The notes beneath the pieces are model-generated. The model was given only the letters and a program-made list of their open reading frames with translations. It did no database searches and was not told the DNA's origin. Positions 8,574 through 16,472 of a DNA stretch of 64,000 nt are shown here, piece after piece. Origin of the DNA: Streptomyces sp. NBC_00285 (GTDB lineage Bacteria > Actinomycetota > Actinomycetes > Streptomycetales > Streptomycetaceae). Positions within the stretch are counted from its first letter, which is position 1, and every line of letters starts with the position of its first letter. Made by a program: the position numbers and the translations under genes. The DNA is taken from contig NZ_CP108055.1 of the NCBI RefSeq assembly GCF_036174265.1, forward strand, positions 7,378,001 to 7,442,000. Direction: 5' to 3'.

Positions 8574-9551
8574 ATGCAGCCACGGAACATGTCCATGAGC
8601 GGAGTCGTCGACCTCGCCGCGGTGAAGTCGGCCCAGGAGGCCAAGGCGAAGGCGGAGCAGGCGCGCGCCGAAGCGGCGCGGCAGGGCGGCGGCCCGGGCG
8701 CCGTCTCCCCGGCCGATCTCGTCATCGACGTCGACGAGGCGGGATTCGAGCGCGATGTCCTCCAGCGGTCCAGCGAGGTCCCGGTCGTCATCGACTTCTG
8801 GGCCGAGTGGTGCGAGCCCTGCAAGCAGCTGAGCCCGGTCCTTGAGCAGCTCGTCGTCGAGTACGGCGGACGCCTCCTCCTCGCCAAGATCGACGTCGAC
8901 GCCAACCAGATGCTGATGCAGCAGTTCGGGGTGCAGGGCATCCCGGCCGTTTTCGCGGTCGTCGCGGGCCAGGCGCTGCCCCTCTTCCAGGGTGCCGCCG
9001 GCAAGGAACAGATCCAGCAGACCCTGGACCAGCTGGTGCAGGTCGCCGAGGAGCGCTTCGGGCTGACCGGCCTCACGGTCGACCCGGACGCCGGGCCGGG
9101 CGCCGCCCCGCAGCCCGCGGCCGTGCCGGCGGGGCCGTACGACGCACTCCTCGAAGCCGCCGTACGCGCCCTGGACGCCGGGGACTTCGGCGGGGCCGTC
9201 CAGGCCTACAAGAACGTACTGAGCGACGACCCGGGCAACTCCGAGGCCAAACTGGGGCTCGCCCAGGCCGAGTTGCTCCACCGGGTGCAGGGACTCGACC
9301 CGCAGCGGGCACGCCAGGACGCGGCCGAGAAGCCGGACGACGCCCAGGCGCAGATCGCCGCCGCCGACCTGGATCTGGTGGGCGGTCATGTCGAGGACGC
9401 GTTCGGACGGCTCATCGACACCGTGCGGCGCACGGCCGGTGACGACCGGGATGCCGCACGGCTGCGGCTCCTCGAGCTCTTCGAGGTGGTCGGCGCCGAT
9501 GATCCGCGGGTGTCGGCGGCTCGCCGGGCGCTCGCGCGCGCCCTGTTCTGA
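8574..9551 (+). CDS. thioredoxin-fold protein with C-terminal tetratricopeptide region (YbbN/CnoX-like)
   Basis: A 325-residue cytoplasmic protein. After an Ala/Lys/Glu-rich N-terminal helix (about 15-38) there is a thioredoxin domain at about 48-160 with the active site WAEWCEPC (Cys80, Cys83). A Pro/Ala linker follows, then a TPR-like helical domain from about 185 (YDALLEAAVRALDAGDFGGA). This is the architecture of the YbbN/CnoX group, which combines redox and holdase functions; both Cys are kept here, so redox activity is possible. The start is ATG 8574 behind GGGGAGG. It is a single gene; a long hairpin at 9639-9674 follows. Confidence 0.9.
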   Translation: MQPRNMSMSGVVDLAAVKSAQEAKAKAEQARAEAARQGGGPGAVSPADLVIDVDEAGFERDVLQRSSEVPVVIDFWAEWCEPCKQLSPVLEQLVVEYGGRLLLAKIDVDANQMLMQQFGVQGIPAVFAVVAGQALPLFQGAAGKEQIQQTLDQLVQVAEERFGLTGLTVDPDAGPGAAPQPAAVPAGPYDALLEAAVRALDAGDFGGAVQAYKNVLSDDPGNSEAKLGLAQAELLHRVQGLDPQRARQDAAEKPDDAQAQIAAADLDLVGGHVEDAFGRLIDTVRRTAGDDRDAARLRLLELFEVVGADDPRVSAARRALARALF

Positions 9552-9638
9552 GCGGGGCGAGGACCCCGGTTCTGACCAGTCGTTAAACATCCCGGCATGT
9601 GGTGCCGGAGTGAAAAAAATGACGGAGAAGCATCACTG

Positions 9639-9674
9639 CGGCCGCGCTTTACCAAAACTTGGTAATCGCGGCCG
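9639..9674 (+). terminator. long hairpin after the thioredoxin-TPR gene, with embedded palindrome
   Basis: Outer arms CGGCCGCG (9639-9646) and CGCGGCCG (9667-9674) enclose inner arms TTACCAA (9649-9655) and TTGGTAA (9659-9665) with a 3-nt centre. The structure lies 88 nt after the stop at 9551. It can act as a terminator without a U-tract, as is common in Streptomyces. The inner part also looks like an operator. Confidence 0.5.
9649..9665. promoter_or_regulatory. palindrome 1 of the TTAC/GTAA cluster
   Basis: TTACCAA-AAC-TTGGTAA is a perfect 7-3-7 inverted repeat. It shares its outer TTAC/GTAA bases with the two palindromes that follow. It is a possible operator for a dimeric regulator; the regulator is not identified. 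Confidence 0.4.
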
Positions 9675-9677
9675 TTG

Positions 9678-9690
9678 TTACTTCAAGTAA
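9678..9690. promoter_or_regulatory. palindrome 2 of the TTAC/GTAA cluster
   Basis: TTACTT-C-AAGTAA is a perfect 6-1-6 inverted repeat, 12 nt downstream of palindrome 1. AT-rich palindromes are rare by chance in this GC content. Confidence 0.4.
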
Positions 9691-9804
9691 GGCAGGGGCG
9701 CCGTTCTGTCGGGTTCTGTCCGTCGATCAACTCCTTTGTCATCCCCCTGGTTGCCACCCAGCGTCGCCGCCCGAGACCAGCGGGTCGTTGTTCGGTTATC
9801 CCGC

Positions 9805-9822
9805 CGTTACTACCGAGTAACG
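9805..9822. promoter_or_regulatory. palindrome 3 of the TTAC/GTAA cluster
   Basis: CGTTACT-ACCG-AGTAACG is a perfect 7-4-7 inverted repeat, about 380 nt upstream of the DUF6230 start. It is typical in size for TetR-family operators. Confidence 0.45.
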
Positions 9823-10202
9823 AAGCCCCTTGTGCGGGCGGCGAGAATGCACCACGATCGGCGACGCTCGGTCCTTTCCCGTACCCCGACAGCCGGTCGG
9901 GCGGCGGGAATCCTTGGGTCCCCACCGAGCAGGGTCGGCGGCAGGTGCGCCGGCTCTTGGACAGGGGGGTCTTCGCCCATGCGGCGGAGCCTGTCCAGCA
10001 AGGTTGTGCGTGATGTGTGTCAGGCGCGACCAGTGGTTGTCGCTCGGGGGTGATCGCCGGTGATCGGTGCGCGGTTTGCGCCTCCGAGTGCAGGCGCTCC
10101 CCTTCCCGAGGACGTAGCACTTCTCCCATCCCTGCCCGGCTGAGCCGTCCATTTCGACAGGGCAGTCAGGGCCAGGAGATGTACGTCCGAGAAGGAGGAC
10201 AT

Positions 10203-10847
10203 ATGCAGTCCCAGGTGCGTGGCGGGACCAGATGGAAGCGCTTCGCTGTGGTCATGGTGCCCAGCGTCGCAGCGGCCGCATGCGTGGGTGTCGGGCTGGC
10301 GCAGGGTGCGCTCGCCGCGTCGTTCAGCGTGTCCGGCCAGGAGTTCAAGGTGTCCGCCGGACACCTTGAGGGCCAGGGCTTCGCCCAGTACGGCGCTATC
10401 GACTCCGGTTACACGTCGACCGACGGCACGAGCAAGACGGTGCGCCCGGTCGCGGTCTCGTCGTTCAAGACGGCTCAGATCACGAACATGTGCCAGTCGG
10501 TCAAGACCGAGATCCCGCTCATAGGCAAGACGTTCTACCTGCGTCTTGACGCGGGTCCGGACGCGAACCACAAGGTCGAGGCCGAGAACCTCTACATCGA
10601 CGTCGCCCAGCTCGACGCCGACGCGACGTTCAAGAACATCGACATCGGTGTTGCGGTCAAGGACCAGAGCAAGGGCCCCGCGGTCAGGGGCGGCGACAAC
10701 GTCCTGCCGGGCGGCTTCGCTCAGCAGGCCGACTCGGCCGACCTGACGAAGGTCGAGCAGACGGCGTGGGCCACCACGGCGGGCACCTTCAAGCTCAGCG
10801 GCCTGAAGATGCGTCTCGGCACCAGCTCCAGCATGGAGTGCTTCTGA
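10203..10847 (+). CDS. DUF6230-family exported protein
   Basis: A 214-residue protein with a Sec-type signal or signal anchor (positive WKR, then hydrophobic residues about 14-38, LAAS as a possible cleavage site). The mature part is beta-rich and polar and has two cysteines (Cys97 and Cys213, next to the C-terminus) that could form a disulfide. I recall such proteins being labelled 'cholesterol esterase' in some Streptomyces genomes; I see no GxSxG nucleophile motif or other lipase signature, so I do not support that name. ATG 10203 has an excellent AAGGAGG site 4 nt upstream. It is followed by the DUF6114 gene, its usual partner. Confidence 0.85.
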   Translation: MQSQVRGGTRWKRFAVVMVPSVAAAACVGVGLAQGALAASFSVSGQEFKVSAGHLEGQGFAQYGAIDSGYTSTDGTSKTVRPVAVSSFKTAQITNMCQSVKTEIPLIGKTFYLRLDAGPDANHKVEAENLYIDVAQLDADATFKNIDIGVAVKDQSKGPAVRGGDNVLPGGFAQQADSADLTKVEQTAWATTAGTFKLSGLKMRLGTSSSMECF

Positions 10848-10891
10848 CGGCTGAGGCCACAGGGGTGACTCGGCGCAGCTGAGTCGCTCCA

Positions 10892-10922
10892 GGGGCGGGG
10901 AAGGCAGGTGTTTCTCCGCCCC
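10892..10922 (+). terminator. possible attenuator or weak terminator between DUF6230 and DUF6114 genes
   Basis: GGGGCGG (10892-10898) and CCGCCCC (10916-10922) can pair around a 17-nt loop with a T-run in it. The stem is short, so partial read-through is likely. It would make the DUF6230 transcript more abundant than the downstream genes. Confidence 0.25.
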
Positions 10923-11031
10923 GCATGGCCGGCCCGGCTCCCGCCGGACCGCATGCACACAGACAGACTTTCCGGTTCTCCACGCCTACGGCCGAGCCGG
11001 TACGTACTTCCGGACCCAGGGAGCTTTTTCC

Positions 11032-11640
11032 ATGAGTGCCGAGACTCCGGCCCAGAGCACCGGGACTTTTGACCGGTTGCGCCTGCGATTCCGTGCCTGG
11101 CGAGGCCACCGCCCCTTCTGGGCCGGTCTGTTCACGATGCTCGGCGGACTGCCGATCGCCTACTTCCCGTACGCCACCTTCAAGCTGGGCACCATGTCGA
11201 TCGCCATGGCGACCACCGCGGGTGCGGGCTCCCTCATCATCGGTGTCCTCCTGGTGACCCTGGGCCTGACGATGTGGTTCCAGTACGCCACCCGCATCTT
11301 CGCCGGTGTCGCCGCGATCGTCCTCTCCCTGGTGTCCCTGGTGGTCTCCAACATCGGCGGCTTCATCCTGGGCTTCGTGTTCGCCCTCGTCGGCGGAGCG
11401 CTCGCGGTCTCCTGGGTGCCGGGAGCGCCGCCGCAGCCGCAGCCGCTGCCGGAGGGCGGGACGGACGAGGGCGGTGCGCCCCTGGCCGCCGACCCCGACA
11501 CCGCGATCCTCAGGCCGGTGACGGACGAGCCGGGGGCGCCGTACCGGGCCCCCGAGTCCGGACACCGCGCGACCCCGGACGGTACGCCCGAGGCCGCCTG
11601 GGCCGCCGACAATGTGAACGGAGGGTCCCGTGTCGGCTGA
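11032..11640 (+). CDS. DUF6114-domain integral membrane protein
   Basis: A 202-residue membrane protein. An N-terminal cytosolic stretch (WRGHRPFWAGLF, typical of DUF6114) leads into about four hydrophobic helices between residues 28 and 127. A long Pro/Glu/Asp-rich C-terminal tail follows (from about 130). It has no catalytic motif. It lies 184 nt after the DUF6230 gene and its end overlaps the start of the next exported protein by 11 nt, so at least these two are co-translated. The topology suggests a membrane platform for the two exported partners; the function is unknown. Confidence 0.85.
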   Translation: MSAETPAQSTGTFDRLRLRFRAWRGHRPFWAGLFTMLGGLPIAYFPYATFKLGTMSIAMATTAGAGSLIIGVLLVTLGLTMWFQYATRIFAGVAAIVLSLVSLVVSNIGGFILGFVFALVGGALAVSWVPGAPPQPQPLPEGGTDEGGAPLAADPDTAILRPVTDEPGAPYRAPESGHRATPDGTPEAAWAADNVNGGSRVG

Positions 11641-12949
11641 CGGGATTCAAGGCGAGAGCTCCGCGGTCTCGACCGGGACCAGATCGGGGCCTCGGCACGC
11701 GGCACCGAAGAAGCCGCTGTTCATCAGGTTCCACATGCCGGCCGGCAAGGCGATAGCCATGGCGGCGATGCCGACCGCGGTGCTCATGGGCATCGGGTTC
11801 ACGCCGACGCTCGCCCTGGCCGCCGACCAGCCGACCTCGAAGAGCCTGACGGTCGACGAGTACAAGGACTGTGTGGCGGCGCTGGACGGCAGCGCGTCGC
11901 CGTCCGCCTCGGCGAGTGCCTCGGGCTCCGACGACACCACGGCGACGCCGTCCCCGTCGGCCTCCTCCGGCTCGGGGTCGGACACGGGCTCGGGTTCCGA
12001 CGACTCCTCGTCGTCCGGTTCGGGTTCGGGCTCCGACGACAAGGCCACGCCCACGCCGACTCCGTCCGCCTCGGCGAGCAAGGAGACCAGCTCCTCCGGC
12101 AGCGACACCGCCACGCCGTCCCCGTCGGCCTCCGCGAGCAAGGACAGCAACCTTCTCGAGGACATCGGCGACGCGATCACCGGCATCTTCACGGGCGGCA
12201 GTTCGTCGTCGAGCGACACGAGTGACGCCACGAGCGAGCCGAGCGCCAGCCCGACACCGTCCGCCTCGGCCTCCGCGAGCGCCTCCGACACCGTCAAGGA
12301 CACGACCGACAAGGTCACCGACACGGTGAAGAAGACCGTCAAGGACACGACCGACACGGCGTCCGAGGCGGCGAAGGACACCACCAAGGCCGTCGAGGAC
12401 ACCACGAAGGCGGCGGAGGCCGCGGCGGCCGACGCCACGGCTTCCCCGAGCCCGTCGGCGAGCTCCAGCACGGACCCGGAGGACTGCCCGGCCGCCACGG
12501 ACGACGTCGGCGACACCGAGCCCGGCGTGACGGTGGCGGACAACGCCTGGACCCTCAAGGCCAGTTCGCTGCTGCTGAAGGGCGCCGACTACCAGGGCGT
12601 CGTCAAGGTGAAGACGGCCGGCGGCCAGACCAAGAAGGTCCTGAAGTACGTCATCTCCGGCGGCACCGACATCGGCGACCTCCACCAGATCGTCACCGAG
12701 CGTGGGAAGACCTACCACGTGCAGGCGGGCAAGGGCACCACGTCGACGATCACCGACGGCGACACGGTGATGTACACCGAGAGCATCTCCGGCAACCTGC
12801 TGGGGCTGATCCCGATCACGTTCAGCCCGGACAGCCCGCCGCCGTTGAACATCCCGCTGATCTACTTCACGAACGTGACGGTCAAGCAGGCCGGCCAGTA
12901 CGGCGGAACCCTGCACGTACCCGGGATGCGCCAGTACTCGGAGGGCTGA
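11630..12949 (+). CDS. exported Ser/Pro/Ala-rich protein with amphipathic DTT-type repeats and a conserved C-terminal domain
   Basis: A 439-residue protein starting at GTG 11630 behind GGAGGG, inside the end of the DUF6114 gene. It has a long N-region (about 38 residues) and then a hydrophobic signal segment (KAIAMAAMPTAVLMGIGF) ending near LALAAD. Residues about 85-215 are low-complexity Ser/Pro/Ala/Asp/Gly. Residues about 220-265 form Lys/Asp/Thr amphipathic repeats (VKDTTDKVTDTVKK, VKDTTDTASEAAKDTTKAVE) reminiscent of LEA-like helices. The remaining C-terminal part (from about 300) is a compact beta-rich domain ending at GMRQYSEG. No enzyme motif is seen. The low-complexity part is probably a cell-wall-spanning spacer that displays the C-terminal domain. 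Confidence 0.82.
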   Translation: MSADGIQGESSAVSTGTRSGPRHAAPKKPLFIRFHMPAGKAIAMAAMPTAVLMGIGFTPTLALAADQPTSKSLTVDEYKDCVAALDGSASPSASASASGSDDTTATPSPSASSGSGSDTGSGSDDSSSSGSGSGSDDKATPTPTPSASASKETSSSGSDTATPSPSASASKDSNLLEDIGDAITGIFTGGSSSSSDTSDATSEPSASPTPSASASASASDTVKDTTDKVTDTVKKTVKDTTDTASEAAKDTTKAVEDTTKAAEAAAADATASPSPSASSSTDPEDCPAATDDVGDTEPGVTVADNAWTLKASSLLLKGADYQGVVKVKTAGGQTKKVLKYVISGGTDIGDLHQIVTERGKTYHVQAGKGTTSTITDGDTVMYTESISGNLLGLIPITFSPDSPPPLNIPLIYFTNVTVKQAGQYGGTLHVPGMRQYSEG

Positions 12950-12983
12950 GCCCTCACCGAACTTTTCCGGGAGCCGCACAGAA

Positions 12984-13017
12984 GGAGGGCGCCCCCTGCC
13001 AACAGGGGGCGCCCTCC
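12984..13017 (+). terminator. strong intrinsic terminator of the DUF6230/DUF6114 locus
   Basis: GGAGGGCGCCCCCTG (12984-12998) pairs perfectly with CAGGGGGCGCCCTCC (13003-13017) around a 4-nt loop (ccaa). It lies 34 nt after the stop of the repeat-protein gene and closes that operon. Confidence 0.85.
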
Positions 13018-13097
13018 GTGCTGTTGTGGAACAAGAGAGACCGCGTGCAACACCACAGGCCGCCGGTGATGTTCGAGGCGGCGGGGGTGATGTTCGG

Positions 13098-13676
13098 GTG
13101 AGCGGGACCTTCGAGGAGCTTGACCGGCTCGACCTCGACGGCCATGTGCGTCGCTGGTCGGCGCCGGGCGTCGCCATCGTCGACGGGGACGTGAGCCAGT
13201 GGATGGCCGCGGCCCAGCAGTTCGCCGCCCGGCTTCAGGTCCATCCGGACGGCCCGACCTGGCTGACCGAGGAGCAGTGGGGCGAGATCGGGCACGCGTG
13301 GGCGGCGCTGCTGGCGGCTGCCGAGCGGTCCGTCGGCGAGCAGGGCAACGAGTGGCTGCTACGGGACCTGTGGCTGCGGTCCTGGCTCCTGGACCACATG
13401 GGGCCGCGCGCGGGTGTCGCGTTGCTCGACCCCGAGGCCGTGCTGGAATGCGCGCTTGCCGCCATGCCCATGTCCGTGGAGGAGGCCGACCGGTTGGCCT
13501 CGTGGTGGCGGGAGGTGAAACCGGACGAGATCCTGGCATTCCGTGAGCGGATCCTGGCGCTTCGGATGATCCGGCGGTTGCTCGCCACGGTGAGGCCGCT
13601 CGCCGCGCTTCTCGCGGATCACCCCCGCTGGAGTGAGGTCCAGGAGTGGGCGCGGGTGGCCGAAGGGCTGCCGTAG
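13098..13676 (+). CDS. hypothetical protein
   Basis: A predicted soluble, Trp- and Leu-rich protein of 192 residues (GTG 13098); I do not recognise the family. It is mostly alpha-helical by composition (WAALLAAAERSVGEQGNEWL; RERILALRMIRRLLATVRPL). It has no membrane segment, metal-binding Cys cluster or nucleotide motif. An open frame continues up to 13026 but would start beside the upstream terminator, so the later GTG is preferred. It stands alone between two hairpins and is convergent with pyk. Confidence 0.6.
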   Translation: MSGTFEELDRLDLDGHVRRWSAPGVAIVDGDVSQWMAAAQQFAARLQVHPDGPTWLTEEQWGEIGHAWAALLAAAERSVGEQGNEWLLRDLWLRSWLLDHMGPRAGVALLDPEAVLECALAAMPMSVEEADRLASWWREVKPDEILAFRERILALRMIRRLLATVRPLAALLADHPRWSEVQEWARVAEGLP

Positions 13677-13694
13677 CCCCCGCCTCCGGCAAAG

Positions 13695-13729
13695 CCGAGG
13701 GCGCCCCCCGTCGCAGGAGGCGCCCTCGG
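13695..13729. terminator. bidirectional terminator between the hypothetical gene and pyk
   Basis: CCGAGGGCGCC (13695-13705) pairs with GGCGCCCTCGG (13719-13729) around a 13-nt loop. It lies 18 nt after the plus-strand stop and 16 nt after the pyk stop on the minus strand, so it can serve both. Confidence 0.8.
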
Positions 13730-13745
13730 TGCTGTCCAGGGAGGA

Positions 13746-15173
13746 CTACTGCGCGATGCCGCCGATGTGGTGCACGCGGAGCATGTTGGTGGTGCCCGCG
13801 ACACCGGGGGGCGAGCCCGCGGTGATGATGACGATCTCGCCGGGGTTGAAGCGGCTGATCTTCGCGATCTCCTGGTCGACCATGTCGACCATCTCGTCCG
13901 TGGTGTTCACGAACGGCACCACGTGCGACTCCACGCCCCAGCTGAGGGTGAGCTGGTTGCGGGTGCTCTCGTCCGTGGTGAACGCGATGATCGGCTGGGA
14001 CGCGCGGTAGCGCGAGAGACGGCGGGCGGTGTCGCCGGACTGGGTGAAGGCCACCAGGCCGCGGCCGCCGAGGAAGTCGGCGATCTCGCAGGCCGCGCGG
14101 GCGACCGAACCGCCCTGTGTGCGGGGCTTCTTGCCCGGGACCAGCGGCTGCAGGCCCTTGGACATCAGCTCCTGCTCGGCCGCGGCGACGATCTTCGACA
14201 TCGTCTTCACGGTCTCGATCGGGTACGCGCCGACCGAGGACTCCGCCGACAGCATGACCGCGTCCGCGCCGTCCAGGATCGCGTTGGCGACGTCGGAGGC
14301 CTCGGCGCGCGTCGGGCGCGAGTTGGTGATCATCGACTCCATCATCTGGGTCGCCACGATCACCGGCTTGGCGTTGCGGCGGCACAGCTCGATGAGGCGC
14401 TTCTGCACCATCGGGACCTTCTCGAGCGGGTACTCGACGGCCAGGTCGCCACGGGCCACCATGACGGCGTCGAACGCCATCACGACGCTCTCCATGTTGT
14501 CGACCGCCTGCGGCTTCTCCACCTTGGCGATGACGGGGACCCGGCGGCCCTCCTCGTCCATCACCTTGTGGACGTCGTCCACGTCCTTGGCGTCCCGCAC
14601 GAAGGACAGGGCGACCATGTCGCAGCCCATGCGCAGCGCGAAGCGGAGGTCCTCGACGTCCTTCTCGCTCAGCGCCGGGACGTTCACGGCCGCGCCGGGC
14701 AGGTTGATGCCCTTGTGGTCGGAGACGACACCGCCCTCGATGACGATCGTCTTGACCCGCGGGCCCTCGACGGCCAGGACCTTCAGCTCGACGTTGCCGT
14801 CGTTGATGAGGATCTGGTCGCCGGTGGAGACGTCACCGGGCAGGCCCTTGTAGGTCGTCCCGCAGATGCTCTTGTCACCCGGGACGTCCTCGGCGGTGAT
14901 GACGAACTCGTCACCGCGCTCCAGCTCGACGGGGCCCTCGGCGAAGGTCTCCAGCCGGATCTTGGGGCCCTGGAGGTCGGCGAGGACCCCGATGGCCCGG
15001 CCCGTCTCCTTGGCGGCGGCGCGGACGCGGTCGTACCGCCCCTGGTGCTCGGCGTGCGTGCCGTGGCTGAAGTTGAAACGGGCCACGTTCATGCCGGCCT
15101 CGATCAGCGAGACCAGCATCTCGTGGGAGTCGACCGCGGGGCCGAGAGTACAAACGATTTTCGAACGGCGCAT
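13746..15173 (-). CDS. pyk: pyruvate kinase
   Basis: A 475-residue enzyme that converts phosphoenolpyruvate and ADP to pyruvate and ATP. Family landmarks in order: MRRSKIVCTLGPA; FNFSHGTH; VIAKVEKPQAVDN (catalytic Lys); DAVMVARGDLAVE (Mg-binding Glu/Asp region); MITNSRPTRAEASDVANAIL; and DGADAVMLSAESSVGAYP. Length is normal for the bacterial type. The gene is on the minus strand 90 nt downstream of ackA, so Pta, AckA and Pyk probably share expression. Streptomyces usually carry two pyk genes; the ackA-pta neighbourhood fits the copy I know as pyk2. Confidence 0.97.
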   Translation of the reverse strand: MRRSKIVCTLGPAVDSHEMLVSLIEAGMNVARFNFSHGTHAEHQGRYDRVRAAAKETGRAIGVLADLQGPKIRLETFAEGPVELERGDEFVITAEDVPGDKSICGTTYKGLPGDVSTGDQILINDGNVELKVLAVEGPRVKTIVIEGGVVSDHKGINLPGAAVNVPALSEKDVEDLRFALRMGCDMVALSFVRDAKDVDDVHKVMDEEGRRVPVIAKVEKPQAVDNMESVVMAFDAVMVARGDLAVEYPLEKVPMVQKRLIELCRRNAKPVIVATQMMESMITNSRPTRAEASDVANAILDGADAVMLSAESSVGAYPIETVKTMSKIVAAAEQELMSKGLQPLVPGKKPRTQGGSVARAACEIADFLGGRGLVAFTQSGDTARRLSRYRASQPIIAFTTDESTRNQLTLSWGVESHVVPFVNTTDEMVDMVDQEIAKISRFNPGEIVIITAGSPPGVAGTTNMLRVHHIGGIAQ

Positions 15174-15263
15174 GGGGCGATCCTATCGGTTTGTTTCGCT
15201 ACGGAATATTCCGTCTGGTGGAAGATACAAATGGGCGGGCGCGTGCTCAGTTGCGGTTACCGC

Positions 15264-16472
15264 TCAGTTGCTTTCGTGTCCGACCAGTGCGTAAGTCTGT
15301 GTCGCGATTTCCAATTCTTCATCCGTCGGCACCACCGCGATCGCTACTCGTGAGTTCGCCGGCGACACCAGCCGCGGCTCGTCCGCGCGTACGGCGTTCA
15401 GTGCCGGGTCGAGCGACAGTCCCAGCTCCTCAAGGCCTGCCACGGCGGCCGCGCGCACCTCGGCCGCGTTCTCCCCGACGCCGGCCGTGAACGCGATCGC
15501 GTCCACCCTGCCGAGCACCGCGTAATAGGCGCCGATGTACTTCTTCAACCGGTGAATGTAGATGTCGAAGGCGAGCCGTGCCTGTTCGTCGCCCTCGTCG
15601 ATCCGGCGGCGGATCTCCCGCATGTCGTTGTCCCCGCACAAGCCGATCAACCCGCTCTTCTTGTTGAGAAGAGTGTCGATCTCGTCCGTGGACATTTCGC
15701 CAACACGCATCAAATGGAAGATGACGGCCGGGTCCATGTCACCGGAGCGCGTACCCATCACGAGCCCCTCCAAAGGCGTCAGCCCCATGGAGGTGTCCAC
15801 ACACCGGCCGCCCCGCACGGCGGACGCGGACGCGCCGTTGCCGAGGTGCAGCACGATCACGTTCACCTCGTGCGGCGACTTCCCCAGCAGCTTCGCCGTC
15901 GCCCGGGACACGTACGCGTGCGAGGTGCCGTGGAAGCCGTAGCGCCGGATGCGGTGGGCGTCGGCGGTCTCCACGTCGATCGCGTAGCGCGCCGCCGACT
16001 CCGGCATGGTGGTGTGGAACGCGGTGTCGAAGACGGCGACCTGGGGCAGGTCGGGGCGCAGTGCCCGCGCGGTGCGGATGCCGGTGAGGTTGGCCGGGTT
16101 GTGCAGCGGGGCGACCGGGATCAGCCGCTCGATCTCGGCGAGCACGGCCTCGTCGATCACGGTCGGCTCGGTGAAGCTCTGACCGCCGTGCACCACACGG
16201 TGGCCTATCGCGGCCAGCTCGGGGGAGTCCAGGCCGATCCCGTCCTTCGCCAGCTCCTCCGCCACGGCCTTCAGTGCCGCGTCATGGTCGGCGATCGGGC
16301 CGGTCCGCTCGCGGGATTCGCCGCCCCGGGGTGTGTGCTTCAGCCGCGAGGACTGCTCACCGATGCGCTCGACGAGCCCCATCGCCAGCCGTCCGCTGTC
16401 CCGCATGTCGAGCAGCTGGTACTTCAGCGACGAGGAGCCGGAGTTGAGGACGAGGATGCGGGTGGCGCTCAC
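15264..16472 (-). CDS. ackA: acetate kinase
   Basis: A 402-residue ASKHA-fold enzyme that interconverts acetyl phosphate + ADP and acetate + ATP. Motifs: LNSGSSSLKYQLL near the start, HRVVHGG, VAVFDTAFHTTMP (acetate kinase signature), VLHLGNGASASAV (phosphate loop), GTRSGDMDPA and FTAGVGENAAEVR. It starts with GTG 16472, sharing GTGA with the pta stop, so the two are translationally coupled. Together they form the acetyl-CoA to acetate overflow route. Confidence 0.97.
   Translation of the reverse strand: MSATRILVLNSGSSSLKYQLLDMRDSGRLAMGLVERIGEQSSRLKHTPRGGESRERTGPIADHDAALKAVAEELAKDGIGLDSPELAAIGHRVVHGGQSFTEPTVIDEAVLAEIERLIPVAPLHNPANLTGIRTARALRPDLPQVAVFDTAFHTTMPESAARYAIDVETADAHRIRRYGFHGTSHAYVSRATAKLLGKSPHEVNVIVLHLGNGASASAVRGGRCVDTSMGLTPLEGLVMGTRSGDMDPAVIFHLMRVGEMSTDEIDTLLNKKSGLIGLCGDNDMREIRRRIDEGDEQARLAFDIYIHRLKKYIGAYYAVLGRVDAIAFTAGVGENAAEVRAAAVAGLEELGLSLDPALNAVRADEPRLVSPANSRVAIAVVPTDEELEIATQTYALVGHESN

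Larger units (their letters stand above)
9552..10202. other. gene-free region upstream of the DUF6230 gene
   Basis: These 651 bases carry no convincing gene in any frame; the open frames present lack ribosome-binding sites and family resemblance. The region holds a long hairpin (9639-9674), three TTAC/GTAA-armed palindromes, and an 8-bp inverted repeat TGGACAGG/CCTGTCCA (9958-9965 and 9990-9997) with a 24-nt loop. It ends with the strong AAGGAGG site (10192-10198) of the next gene. It is unusually long for this chromosome, so a promoter, a structured leader or a small RNA is possible. Confidence 0.6.

Noticed and set aside
7371..9551. A 726-residue frame joining DUF3817 sequence to thioredoxin
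   Set aside because: The frame crosses an antisense TetR gene and two intergenic gaps; the real thioredoxin gene starts at ATG 8574 behind a good ribosome site.
9683..10129. Open frames on both strands in the gene-free region, possibly a small gene
   Set aside because: No ribosome site, no recognisable product, and the sequence is rich in palindromes and Arg/Pro-type shadow translation.
10203..10847. Cholesterol esterase function for the DUF6230 protein
   Set aside because: No GxSxG, no catalytic triad pattern and too short for known esterase families.
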